A stretch of DNA of 64,000 nt from Acinetobacter haemolyticus CIP 64.3 = MTCC 9819. GTDB lineage: Bacteria; Pseudomonadota; Gammaproteobacteria; Pseudomonadales; Moraxellaceae. The position numbers and the translations under genes are program-made. Location of the stretch: NCBI RefSeq assembly GCF_000369065.1, contig NZ_KB849800.1, forward strand, positions 323,999-387,998, written 5' to 3'. The notes beneath the pieces are model-generated. The model was not told the DNA's origin and did no database searches. It saw nothing but the letters and a program-made list of their open reading frames with translations. Of this stretch, positions 55,711 to 63,433 are shown piece after piece. Position 1 is the first letter of the stretch; every line of letters begins with the position of its first letter.

Positions 55711-57491
55711 GTCTTCTCCCCTTGCAGGGAACGGGCTTGCTCAACAATGGCAATAAAGGCACTATTCATTTCATCTAGCCCTTGTTCTCCTGCCTGTATC
55801 CGCACCTGTTTGGGTGAACCCAATGCCAACATTTTGCCTGCATCCTGAATGGCGATGCGATCACAATATTCTGCTTCTTCCATAAAGTGTGTAGTAATAA
55901 TGATGGTAATACCCTGATTCGCCAACTCTCCAATGGTGTACCAGAATGCACGTCTTGCCAAAGGGTCAATACCACTGGTGGGCTCATCCAGAAACACAAT
56001 TTCAGGTTGATGTAACAAAGCGGCTGCCATAGACAGGCGTTGCTTAAAGCCATTAGGTAAATCACCACTTTTGGCATGCGGGTTCAATTCAAAACGTTGT
56101 AAGGCCTCACCAATCCGCTGTGTTAATTTTTTCCCTGACAAGCCGTACGCACCACCAAAAAACTTGAGATTGTCCAGTACCGTTAAATTACCATACAAGG
56201 CAAATTTCTGTGAGACATAGCCAATTTTTGCCCGTGCCTGCGCCCGTGCAGTGCGTAGGTTCATGCCTGCAACTTCAAGTGTGCCACTGCTGGCGGGCAA
56301 TAATCCGCATAACATTCTAAATGTTGTGGTTTTACCTGCACCATTCGGCCCCAGCAAGCCAAAAATTTCACCTCGTTTAACTTCAAATGAGGTATTTGCC
56401 ACCGCAGTAAAATCACCAAATTTGCGAACTAAATCTTTTACCACAATCACAGGTGGTTGCTGTTCAATTTCATCGGTTGGTGTATTGTCAATCACACGAA
56501 TCTGATCATTTTTCTCACCATGCGTTGCCTGCTGCGCCTGATGTAGAAACCACATAAAGGCATCTTCAAGTTCAGGTTCTCGACTACAAATGACTGTGCC
56601 TTGAGGTAATAACTGTTTTGGTAATTCTGGAAACTCAGGTGTAGTAATAAATCGCACCACATCGCCTTTTGGTACTGCATCAGTAATATATTGATGCATA
56701 TCCAGCAACTGGGTTTGTAAAATCCGAGCTTTAATATTTGTAGGGGGTTCGACCTGCCATGTGCGACCACATACTTGCTCACTCATACTTTTTGCTGTGC
56801 CCTGTTGTAGAACTTTTCCCTCATACATCACATAAATGTCAGCGCACCGTTCCGCCTCATCCATATAGGCGGTACTTATAATAACGCTTAAATTTTCTTC
56901 CTTGATCAGTTGCTCAATAATAATCCATAGATCACGTCTAGATAATGGGTCAACCCCAACACTGGGTTCATCCAGTAACAACAATTCTGGTGAACGGACC
57001 AAGGTACAGGCCAGTCCCAGTTTCTGTTTCATCCCACCTGATAATTTACCTGCGGGTCGTTCTGTGAATTTCTTTAAATCGGTAATTTCCAGTAAACGCT
57101 CAAAACGTGATTTACGCTCCTGCTGTGGTACACCATGCAAGTCCGCATAGAGATTAAGATTTTCCTGAATACTTAAATCTTCATATAGTCCAAAACGTTG
57201 TGGCATATAACTAATACGATTTTGTACCTGTTGTGGATATTTCGCCACATCTATACCCAATACCTCTAATGAACCTGAAGAGGGCTGATATAATCCTGCA
57301 ATCAGACGCAGAAATGTGGTTTTTCCTGCTCCATCAGGCCCAACCAGAGCCGTAAGTTGTCCAGATGCAATCTGGATGTTTAAATCCTCAAGCGCACAAG
57401 TCGCTGGGTTTTTCTTATTCTCTGCCTGAAATACCTGTCGTAAATGGCGGGCAATCACCGCAGGGGAATTATTATTTTGCAAGGCATTCAT
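55707..57491 (-). CDS. Tandem ABC exporter ATPase (YbhF-like)
   Basis: A 594-residue protein containing two fused nucleotide-binding domains. The first has GPDGAGKTTFLRL, LSGGMKQKLGLA and LLLLDEPSVGVDP. The second has GPNGAGKTTTFRM, a weaker signature LPNGFKQRLSMA (canonical LSGGQ changed to LPNGF) and IVFLDEPTSGIDP. It powers the two ABC-2 permeases. A linker of about 70 residues joins the halves. The asymmetric signature is common in fused exporter ATPases and suggests one dominant ATP site. Confidence 0.94.
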   Translation of the reverse strand: MNALQNNNSPAVIARHLRQVFQAENKKNPATCALEDLNIQIASGQLTALVGPDGAGKTTFLRLIAGLYQPSSGSLEVLGIDVAKYPQQVQNRISYMPQRFGLYEDLSIQENLNLYADLHGVPQQERKSRFERLLEITDLKKFTERPAGKLSGGMKQKLGLACTLVRSPELLLLDEPSVGVDPLSRRDLWIIIEQLIKEENLSVIISTAYMDEAERCADIYVMYEGKVLQQGTAKSMSEQVCGRTWQVEPPTNIKARILQTQLLDMHQYITDAVPKGDVVRFITTPEFPELPKQLLPQGTVICSREPELEDAFMWFLHQAQQATHGEKNDQIRVIDNTPTDEIEQQPPVIVVKDLVRKFGDFTAVANTSFEVKRGEIFGLLGPNGAGKTTTFRMLCGLLPASSGTLEVAGMNLRTARAQARAKIGYVSQKFALYGNLTVLDNLKFFGGAYGLSGKKLTQRIGEALQRFELNPHAKSGDLPNGFKQRLSMAAALLHQPEIVFLDEPTSGIDPLARRAFWYTIGELANQGITIIITTHFMEEAEYCDRIAIQDAGKMLALGSPKQVRIQAGEQGLDEMNSAFIAIVEQARSLQGEKT

Positions 57492-57501
57492 ATCATTTCA
57501 C

Positions 57502-58500
57502 TCAATTTGCCTTTGCAATTTTGACTGTTACAGGCTGGCCCATTTTCAGTTGATCATTGGGGTCATCGACATACACCCGAACTTCATAGACCAATGTGGT
57601 GCGTATATCTTCAGTTTGTACCGTTTTTGGAGTAAATTCAGCCACCGATGAGATATAACCAATTCTTCCCATAATCGGTTGATCAGGTAAAGCATCCCGA
57701 ATCACCTGTGCTGTTGCCCCCATTTTGATCAAGCTTAAATCTTTTTCATTGGCATAAACCCGTACCCATTTTGGGTCATTCAGGGCAAGTGTATAAACAG
57801 TTTTTTGTGCTGTGGTCATATCGCCCACTTCCTGTAATCTTGCCCGTACCACTGCATTGACAGGTGAACGTAACTCACTCTGGGAAATTTGATACTGAAT
57901 TAAATCCAGATTAGCCTGCGTTGCCTGATACTGGGCTTTGGCTGAAGCACGCTCTTCTGTGCGTGCGCCTTTTTGCAACAGTTGTAAATTTGCTTCACGC
58001 TCTTTTACTGCGGCAGCCGCAGTGGCCTGATTACTTTGGGCATAATCCAACTCCTGCTTACTGATTGCCTGCCCTGACGTGGTGTTGCTCAGTACTTGTA
58101 AACGCTGATAATCCTTATTGGCTTTTTCTAGTTGTGCCTGTGCGGAAACGAGTTGTGCTTTTGCCTGAGCAATTTGTTCAGGTCGATTACCTGCATCTTG
58201 TTCAATCAAGGTCTGTTTTTGTACATTAAGCTGTGCTTCGGCCTGTTGTTGCTGAATTTTCAGGGCATCGGTTTTAAGCGTTGCCAATACCTCACCTTTT
58301 TTCACTTTATCTCCCTCTTGTACAGAAAGAGTTTGAATACGACCCGCCTGTTCAAAAGCCAAAGATACCTGACGAATATCAACATTCCCATAAAGGGTTA
58401 GCTCATGCCCTGTATTTTTATCTTTATTGATTAACCAGATTGCAATCGCCAGAACAACAGCAAGGCATAGCAGCACACCCGCAATAATACGCTTATTCAT
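57502..58500 (-). CDS. HlyD/MFP-type periplasmic adaptor (YbhG-like)
   Basis: It has 332 residues from the ATG at 58498-58500. One N-terminal membrane anchor (about 5-24) precedes a biotinyl-lipoyl half (VSLAFEQAGRIQTLSVQEGDKVKKGEVLATL), a long coiled coil (about 75-185, rich in Q, A and E), the second lipoyl half (SPVNAVVRARLQEVGDMT) and a beta-barrel domain. It is first gene of the exporter operon and links the inner-membrane pump to an outer-membrane channel, probably TolC-like and encoded elsewhere. Confidence 0.93.
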   Translation of the reverse strand: MNKRIIAGVLLCLAVVLAIAIWLINKDKNTGHELTLYGNVDIRQVSLAFEQAGRIQTLSVQEGDKVKKGEVLATLKTDALKIQQQQAEAQLNVQKQTLIEQDAGNRPEQIAQAKAQLVSAQAQLEKANKDYQRLQVLSNTTSGQAISKQELDYAQSNQATAAAAVKEREANLQLLQKGARTEERASAKAQYQATQANLDLIQYQISQSELRSPVNAVVRARLQEVGDMTTAQKTVYTLALNDPKWVRVYANEKDLSLIKMGATAQVIRDALPDQPIMGRIGYISSVAEFTPKTVQTEDIRTTLVYEVRVYVDDPNDQLKMGQPVTVKIAKAN

Positions 58501-58580
58501 GGAAAAACCTTTTGAGCAAAGCAAAGTTTAAATTCAATTTAAATTTAAACTATATCAATTTAATAAAAAAAGCTATACTT

Positions 58581-58594
58581 AAACGGTAACGTTT
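58581..58594. promoter_or_regulatory. Candidate TetR operator between exporter operon and tetR
   Basis: AAACG-GTAA-CGTTT dyad 16 bases before the tetR ATG, in the 109-bp AT-rich divergent gap. The position fits autoregulation and control of the exporter. Confidence 0.45.
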
Positions 58595-58609
58595 GATTCA
58601 GAGTAAAAG

Positions 58610-58922
58610 ATGTCGAGAGCTAGACGTAGTGATGGTGATCTAACCAAATCAAAAATTCTGGAAGCCGCTGGTCAGTTAATTGCTCAAAACGGTTTTGCAC
58701 AAACCTCCAATAAACAAATTGCCAAAGCGGCTGAGGTTGATTTGGCTGCCATTAATTATCATTTTGATGGGCGTGACGGTTTATATAAGGCTGTCCTTGC
58801 TGAAGCACATACACATTACATCGATGAGAAACGCTTATTAGAACTTGTAGAAAGTTCACTCCCCCCAACACAAAAACTTGAAATTTTCTATGAAGCTATC
58901 GTCAATAAACTGATTGAGAAAG
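58610..58922 (+). pseudogene. TetR/CerR-type regulator truncated by ISAba125
   Basis: The 104 codons before the IS encode a complete N-terminal helix-turn-helix domain (SKILEAAGQLIAQNGFAQTS then NKQIAKAAEVDLAAINYHF) and the start of the ligand-binding domain. TetR proteins of this type have about 210-225 residues, so half is missing. The frame ends five codons inside ISAba125. Divergent from the exporter operon, it was probably its repressor. Loss of the dimerisation domain should make it inactive. Confidence 0.9.
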
Positions 58923-60009
58923 GGCAGAGTAAAACTTGAAGTGCGACATAAACCACCTAATTAATTTAAAGGGTTTATGGAGTATATAAAATTGTCATAC
59001 CATCATCTTAACTTTGAAGATCGTACTGCATTAATGCTTGAGTCAAGAAAAGAAGGCTTTTCAGCCAGAAAATTTGCTGAACTTATTAAAAGACATCCTA
59101 GTACGATCTATCGTGAGCTTAAAAGAAATAGCATCAATGACGTTTATCAAGCTCGATATGCTTCTGATAACACTTTTGCTAGACGTAGACGTGGTCACAG
59201 AAAACTCAAAATCGATTCAATCCTCTGGAAATTTATTGTTGAAGCGATCCGTTGTTTATGGTCTCCTCAGCAAATAGCAAAGCGTTTAAAGACATTTCCT
59301 GATTTGGATCAAACAATGAATGTAAGCCATACAACGATTTATTCAACGATACGAGCATTACCCAAGGGTGAGTTGAAAAAAGACTTATTATCCTGTCTAC
59401 GTCATGAAAATAAAAAGCGAAAAGCTAACGGTGAACCTAAAAAAGATTCTATATTACAGGATATTAAAACTATTCATGAGCGCCCAGCCGAAGTTCAAGA
59501 AAGAAAAATACCGGGTCATTGGGAAGCTGATTTAATTAAAGGTAAAGACAATAAAAGTTCGATAGCAACACTTATTGAACGAAATACACGGCTCTGTATC
59601 TTGGCAACATTACCTGATGCAAAGGCAGAATCAGTGCGCAAGGCTTTAACTGAAGCTCTGAAATATTTACCTGCAGAACTGCGTAAAACGTTGACCTATG
59701 ACCGTGGACGCGAGATGGCAGAACATAAAATACTTGAAGAAGATTTAGGCATAGATGTATATTTCTGTGACCCACATTCACCCTGGCAAAAAGGCACATG
59801 CGAAAATATGAATGGTTTAATTAGGCAATATTTACCTAAAGGGATTGATTTAAATCAGGCAGATCAGCATTATTTAAATCAAGTTGCCATGTCACTGAAT
59901 ACTCGTCCTAGAAAAGCGTTAGATTGGCTTACACCATTAGAGAAATTTGCTCAGCTTGTTGATTATCATAAGACTTTTCAAACTGTCGCACCTCATGTTT
60001 GAATTCGCC
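58923..60009 (+). mobile_element. ISAba125 (IS30 family), right copy
   Basis: A 1087-bp copy, apparently identical to the left one and in the same orientation. Its left end cuts tetR and its right end abuts csy1 codon 165/166 through CTT. Confidence 0.9.
58977..60002 (+). CDS. IS30 family transposase (ISAba125), right copy
   Basis: The translation is identical to the transposase at 51761-52786 (341 residues). Near its end an ATG in another frame (59995) reads out into the 3' part of csy1. Confidence 0.95.
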   Translation: MEYIKLSYHHLNFEDRTALMLESRKEGFSARKFAELIKRHPSTIYRELKRNSINDVYQARYASDNTFARRRRGHRKLKIDSILWKFIVEAIRCLWSPQQIAKRLKTFPDLDQTMNVSHTTIYSTIRALPKGELKKDLLSCLRHENKKRKANGEPKKDSILQDIKTIHERPAEVQERKIPGHWEADLIKGKDNKSSIATLIERNTRLCILATLPDAKAESVRKALTEALKYLPAELRKTLTYDRGREMAEHKILEEDLGIDVYFCDPHSPWQKGTCENMNGLIRQYLPKGIDLNQADQHYLNQVAMSLNTRPRKALDWLTPLEKFAQLVDYHKTFQTVAPHV

Positions 60010-60027
60010 CTTAAACAAGTTTATTTT
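59999..60027 (+). promoter_or_regulatory. Hybrid outward promoter at the ISAba125/csy1 junction
   Basis: The ISAba125 -35 box TTGAAT (59999-60004), known to drive neighbouring genes in Acinetobacter, is followed after 17 bases by TATTTT (60022-60027) in csy1. It could transcribe csy1', csy2, csy3 and csy4, restoring transcription beyond the insertion. Confidence 0.5.
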
Positions 60028-60761
60028 CCTGTAGATGAAGCCGATTATCACTTACTGTCTTTGGTTATATCATCACCGTTAATAACTGAATTTGTTAAAA
60101 GGATTGATCAAATTAGATTTAATGTATCAAATAAAGAAGCAAAGGAGTACAAAAGAAAGAATCAACACTATGAGGGTGGATATAGTGATTTATTTGATCT
60201 TACCCAAGTTGGTTTTGGAGGGTCAAAACCACAAAATGTCAGTGTTTTGAATAGCCAAAATGCGGGGCGGGCGTATTTATTATCGAGTAGCCCACCTGTA
60301 TTAGAAAAAAGAACAATTCGACTCCCAAAAACTGATTTTTTTGTTCAGTGTCTATACCGGAAAAATTATCAAGATAGTTTTATTCAATTGCATAAATTTA
60401 TGCAGCTTGATTTAAATAACATTGATATTCGTAATGCGATACGAAATATTATTCAGTTTGTGATTGACCAAATATTATTACAAGCATTCCGAACTCGAGA
60501 ATACGCAGTTGAAGGGTGGTCAAATCAAGACTACTACTCTAGCTTACCTAAATTACAACGTATTTGGTTAGATAAAGTTCATCAAACGACAAGGGATGAA
60601 GATAATGATTGGCGTGATGAATTGAGTAGAGAAATAGCTCGTTGGATATTACGCAGTTATGAAAAAGTCGTTAGTGACGCTTTTATATTAGGAACAGGAG
60701 AGCTGCTGGGTGTTAAACAAGGGGTAGAAAAATCATTACAACGAGCAAAGGAGTTTTTTTA

Positions 60762-61646
60762 ATGCGTTATTTTCTATTGATTCCTCATTTAAAACTCCAT
60801 AATGCCAATGCGATGAGTAGTCCATACACCATTGGATTTCCTGCAATGACCGCTTGGCTTGGAGCAGTTCATGCCTTGCAACGTAAACTACAAGCTAACG
60901 CTTTGGATGTGGCTTTAACTAGAGTGGCAGTGAGCTGCCATGAATTTAATTTACAAACTTATAAAGGGCAAGGGGATTTTGTTCATTCAATTATAGGCAC
61001 TGCAAATCCGCTAGATAAAGATGGAAGTAGACCTGCTTTTATCGAAGAAGCAAGATGCCATTTAGAAGTTTCTCTTTTAATCGAGATTGAAAATCTAAGC
61101 ATAAAAAAAAGAGATAACCTTTTGGAAATGGTTTCTGATTTGGTCGGTAGTATGAAATTTGCCAGTGGGGATGTTCTAGCAATTAAAAAGTGTCAAATTA
61201 TTGATTTTGACGAAGAAGAAAGTCAGGACAAAGAATTAAGACCTATCTTAAATAAACTCATGCTCGGACATGTGCTTATTGAGCGCCGTGATCTTATTAT
61301 TGAAAGTATGAATCAGGGTAGAGATGCTTTAGATGCAGTTTTAGATTATTTGAAAGTAACTCATAGCTCTACTGTCGATGAGAATGAAAAAGTGACATGG
61401 ACCTCCAAGCGTAAAGCTCAAGGTTGGCTTGTACCGATTGCTGTCGGTTTTCAAGGAATCTCAGAACTAGGACAAGCAAAAAATCAACGCGATGCCAGTA
61501 CGCCTCATCGTTTTGCTGAAAGTGTTCTCACTTTGGGTGAATTTGTGATGCCGTATCGTATAGAACATATTGATCAACTTTTATGGAAATATCATTTTGA
61601 TTCAGATAATAATTTGTATCTTTGTCAAAACATTTCAACAACTTAA
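60762..61646 (+). CDS. csy2: Csy2 (Cas5f), subtype I-F complex subunit
   Basis: A 294-residue Cas5-like RAMP that pairs with Csy1 and caps the 5' handle of the crRNA. It starts MRYFLLIPHLKLHNANAMSSPYTIGFPAMTAWLGAVHAL, a typical Csy2 N-terminus, and has RKAQGWLVPIAVGFQGISEL and a late FAESVLTLGEFVMPYR block. It is intact and of normal length, overlapping csy1' by one base (TAATG). Confidence 0.93.
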   Translation: MRYFLLIPHLKLHNANAMSSPYTIGFPAMTAWLGAVHALQRKLQANALDVALTRVAVSCHEFNLQTYKGQGDFVHSIIGTANPLDKDGSRPAFIEEARCHLEVSLLIEIENLSIKKRDNLLEMVSDLVGSMKFASGDVLAIKKCQIIDFDEEESQDKELRPILNKLMLGHVLIERRDLIIESMNQGRDALDAVLDYLKVTHSSTVDENEKVTWTSKRKAQGWLVPIAVGFQGISELGQAKNQRDASTPHRFAESVLTLGEFVMPYRIEHIDQLLWKYHFDSDNNLYLCQNISTT

Positions 61647-61672
61647 CTTAAAAACTGAAAAAAGGAAAAATC

Positions 61673-62686
61673 ATGGCTAAAAATGAAAAAGTAGTTGCAA
61701 GTGTACTCGCATTTGAAAAGAAACTTGTTCCATCTGATGGCTATTTTTATGGAACGTCATGGGGAAATAGAGAAGAACAAACGGCTTTGAAACTTATTCA
61801 AAAATCAGTTCGGGGAACAATTTCCAATCGACTAAAACCAGCCGTTGCAAGTGATCCATTAAAACTGAATGCAGAAGTTGAGAAAGCGAATTTACAAACT
61901 GTAGACGCCTGTGCTTTGGGGGAATACCAAGACACTTTAAAAGTTGGGTTCACCTTAAAAGTGTTAGGGGGTATCGAAAATCCATCAGCTTGTAACAATG
62001 AAATATTTCTACAATCTTATCAGTCAGTTGCTAAAAACTATATTCAACAATATGGTTTTACAGAATTAGCAAAACGTTATGCTTTGAATATCGCCAATGC
62101 GCGTTTCTTATGGCGTAATCGTGTTGGAGCAGAAAAAGTAGAAGTTGTTGTCACAGTGAACGATCAACTAGCAGTTACATTTAATGCTTTGGAATATCCA
62201 TTGTATGACTTTGATCAAGTTGATGAAAAAGTACAAAACTTGGCGAATCAAATTGCACAAGCTTTAAGAGGTGAAATACCATATTTATTAATTAAAATTG
62301 AAGCTTATGCATTGGTTGGAAAAGCACAAGAAGTTTATCCAAGTGAAGAGTTAGTTTTGGATAAAGGCAAAGGTGATAAAAGTAAAATTCTTTATCATGT
62401 AAATGATGTTGCAGCAATGCACTCTCAAAAAATTGGTAATGCACTACGTACAATTGATACTTGGTATCCTGAATTTGATGATAAAAAAACAGCAATTGCG
62501 ATTGAACCATATGGAGCAGTAACCAATCTAGGAAAAGCATATCGCACTCCTAAAGATAAAAAAGATTTTTTCAGCTTATTTGATAAATACGCGTTGGGAG
62601 AATCACTAGAGAATACCGAACAAGAACATTATGTGATGGCTGTGTTAGTGCGTGGTGGAGTATTTGGTCAAAGTGGCAAGGAGTAA
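61673..62686 (+). CDS. csy3: Csy3 (Cas7f), subtype I-F backbone subunit
   Basis: A 337-residue Cas7 protein, six copies of which form the helical backbone along the crRNA spacer. Conserved blocks include SVLAFEKKLVPSDGYFYGTSW at the start, RYALNIANARFLWRNRVGAEKVEVVV and IAIEPYGAVTNLGKAYRT. AAAAGGAAAAATC upstream of the ATG is a good ribosome site. Intact. Confidence 0.95.
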   Translation: MAKNEKVVASVLAFEKKLVPSDGYFYGTSWGNREEQTALKLIQKSVRGTISNRLKPAVASDPLKLNAEVEKANLQTVDACALGEYQDTLKVGFTLKVLGGIENPSACNNEIFLQSYQSVAKNYIQQYGFTELAKRYALNIANARFLWRNRVGAEKVEVVVTVNDQLAVTFNALEYPLYDFDQVDEKVQNLANQIAQALRGEIPYLLIKIEAYALVGKAQEVYPSEELVLDKGKGDKSKILYHVNDVAAMHSQKIGNALRTIDTWYPEFDDKKTAIAIEPYGAVTNLGKAYRTPKDKKDFFSLFDKYALGESLENTEQEHYVMAVLVRGGVFGQSGKE

Positions 62687-62689
62687 TTG

Positions 62690-63301
62690 ATGGATTGGTA
62701 TCAAGAAATTACTCTAATTGATCAAGATGAAATTTCTCCTTATTTTATTTGGTCAAAAGTTTATACCCAGCTTCATATTGCTTTTGCCGAACATAGTAAT
62801 GAGCAGGGAAGAATATCCTTTGGCGTATCTTTCCCTCAATATCGTATGAATGAGCAAAAGAAAATTGGTTTTTTGGGTACAAAAATTCGTATTTTTGCTA
62901 ATACAGAAAATGAATTACAACAGCTTAATTTAGGTCAGTGGCTAGAACGATTGATGGATTATGTGCACATCATTCAGCCGCGTGAAGTGCCGCAAGCCAA
63001 GGTTACTGGTCATGCACACTATTATCGAGTCAATCCGAAGATGAGTATAGAGGAACGCATTGCTCATCAAGCACAGCGTCATAATATTCCTTTGGCTGAA
63101 GCTAAGCAGCATTTTAAACAATATGTTGAGCAACCTGTGGTTGAGCCTTATGTTAGTTTAAAAAGTCTGAGTGCTAAACGTGAGGAAAATATAGATCGAC
63201 CGTATCGCTTATATATTGGTAAGTCTGTTGCTGATGAGGCGAAAGATGGGAAATTTGGAACGTATGGGCTAAGTCGAATGGCAACAGTTCCAGAATTTTG
63301 A
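62690..63301 (+). CDS. csy4: Csy4 (Cas6f), crRNA endoribonuclease
   Basis: A 203-residue RAMP nuclease that cuts pre-crRNA at the base of the repeat hairpin and keeps the 3' handle. I start it at ATG 62690 (AAGGAG six bases upstream). This places the catalytic His at residue 29 (VYTQLHIAF), as in the well-studied Pseudomonas Csy4. A TTG one codon earlier is less likely. It has an arginine-rich region in the C-terminal half. Intact, so the array can still be processed. Confidence 0.93.
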   Translation: MDWYQEITLIDQDEISPYFIWSKVYTQLHIAFAEHSNEQGRISFGVSFPQYRMNEQKKIGFLGTKIRIFANTENELQQLNLGQWLERLMDYVHIIQPREVPQAKVTGHAHYYRVNPKMSIEERIAHQAQRHNIPLAEAKQHFKQYVEQPVVEPYVSLKSLSAKREENIDRPYRLYIGKSVADEAKDGKFGTYGLSRMATVPEF

Positions 63302-63336
63302 CCCAATATTTTTTTTATTCTTTAACAGCTTAATAA

Positions 63337-63349
63337 AATCAATAAGTTA
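63337..63349 (+). promoter_or_regulatory. IHF consensus site in the CRISPR leader
   Basis: AATCAATAAGTTA matches WATCAANNNNTTR at every position and lies 84 bases before the first repeat. IHF bends leaders for spacer integration in I-F systems. Confidence 0.6.
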
Positions 63350-63399
63350 CAATAAGTCGTTTTTTGATTGGGTAAATTGCTAAAACCTATGATAAGTAC

Positions 63400-63427
63400 T
63401 TGTTGTAACTCATATTTTTACTATAAT
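63400..63427 (+). promoter_or_regulatory. CRISPR array promoter
   Basis: TTGTTG (63400-63405), 16 bases, then perfect TATAAT (63422-63427). The start site would be at or just inside the first repeat (63434). The rest of 63302-63433 is AT-rich leader with no gene. Confidence 0.65.
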
Positions 63428-63433
63428 TTTATA

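Larger units (their letters stand above)
51707..60009 (+). mobile_element. 8303-bp composite transposon bounded by direct ISAba125 copies
   Basis: Two copies of the same 1087-bp IS30-family element in the same orientation bracket 6129 bp of passenger DNA (52794-58922). The passenger carries two small genes, an HlyD/ATPase/permease exporter operon and a cut tetR. The outer flanks are direct CTT repeats (51704-51706 and 60010-60012), the duplication expected if the whole unit jumped into csy1. Both inner flanks read AAG (52794-52796 and 58920-58922). The passenger looks richer in G+C by eye than its surroundings. I do not recognise a named transposon. Confidence 0.88.
51212..60762 (+). pseudogene. 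csy1: csy1 (cas8f), large Csy subunit, split by a composite transposon
   Basis: The 5' part is codons 1-165 (51212-51706) and the 3' part is 60013-60762. Removing 51707-60009 and one copy of CTT joins them in frame (...TTGLL then KQVYFPVDEADYHLLSL...) to give 414 residues, close to a normal Csy1, which recognises the PAM and binds the crRNA 5' handle with Csy2. As it stands, the 5' piece reads 13 codons into ISAba125 and stops (178 residues in all). The 3' piece has an in-frame ATG at 59995 inside the right ISAba125. The stop overlaps csy2 (TAATG). Interference is probably abolished unless the fragments reassemble. Confidence 0.95.

Noticed and set aside
51707..60009. Idea that the CRISPR locus is a natural Csy1-less I-F variant
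   Set aside because: Both csy1 halves are present, join exactly in frame, and csy2 and csy3 are of ordinary I-F type, so this is a recent disruption.
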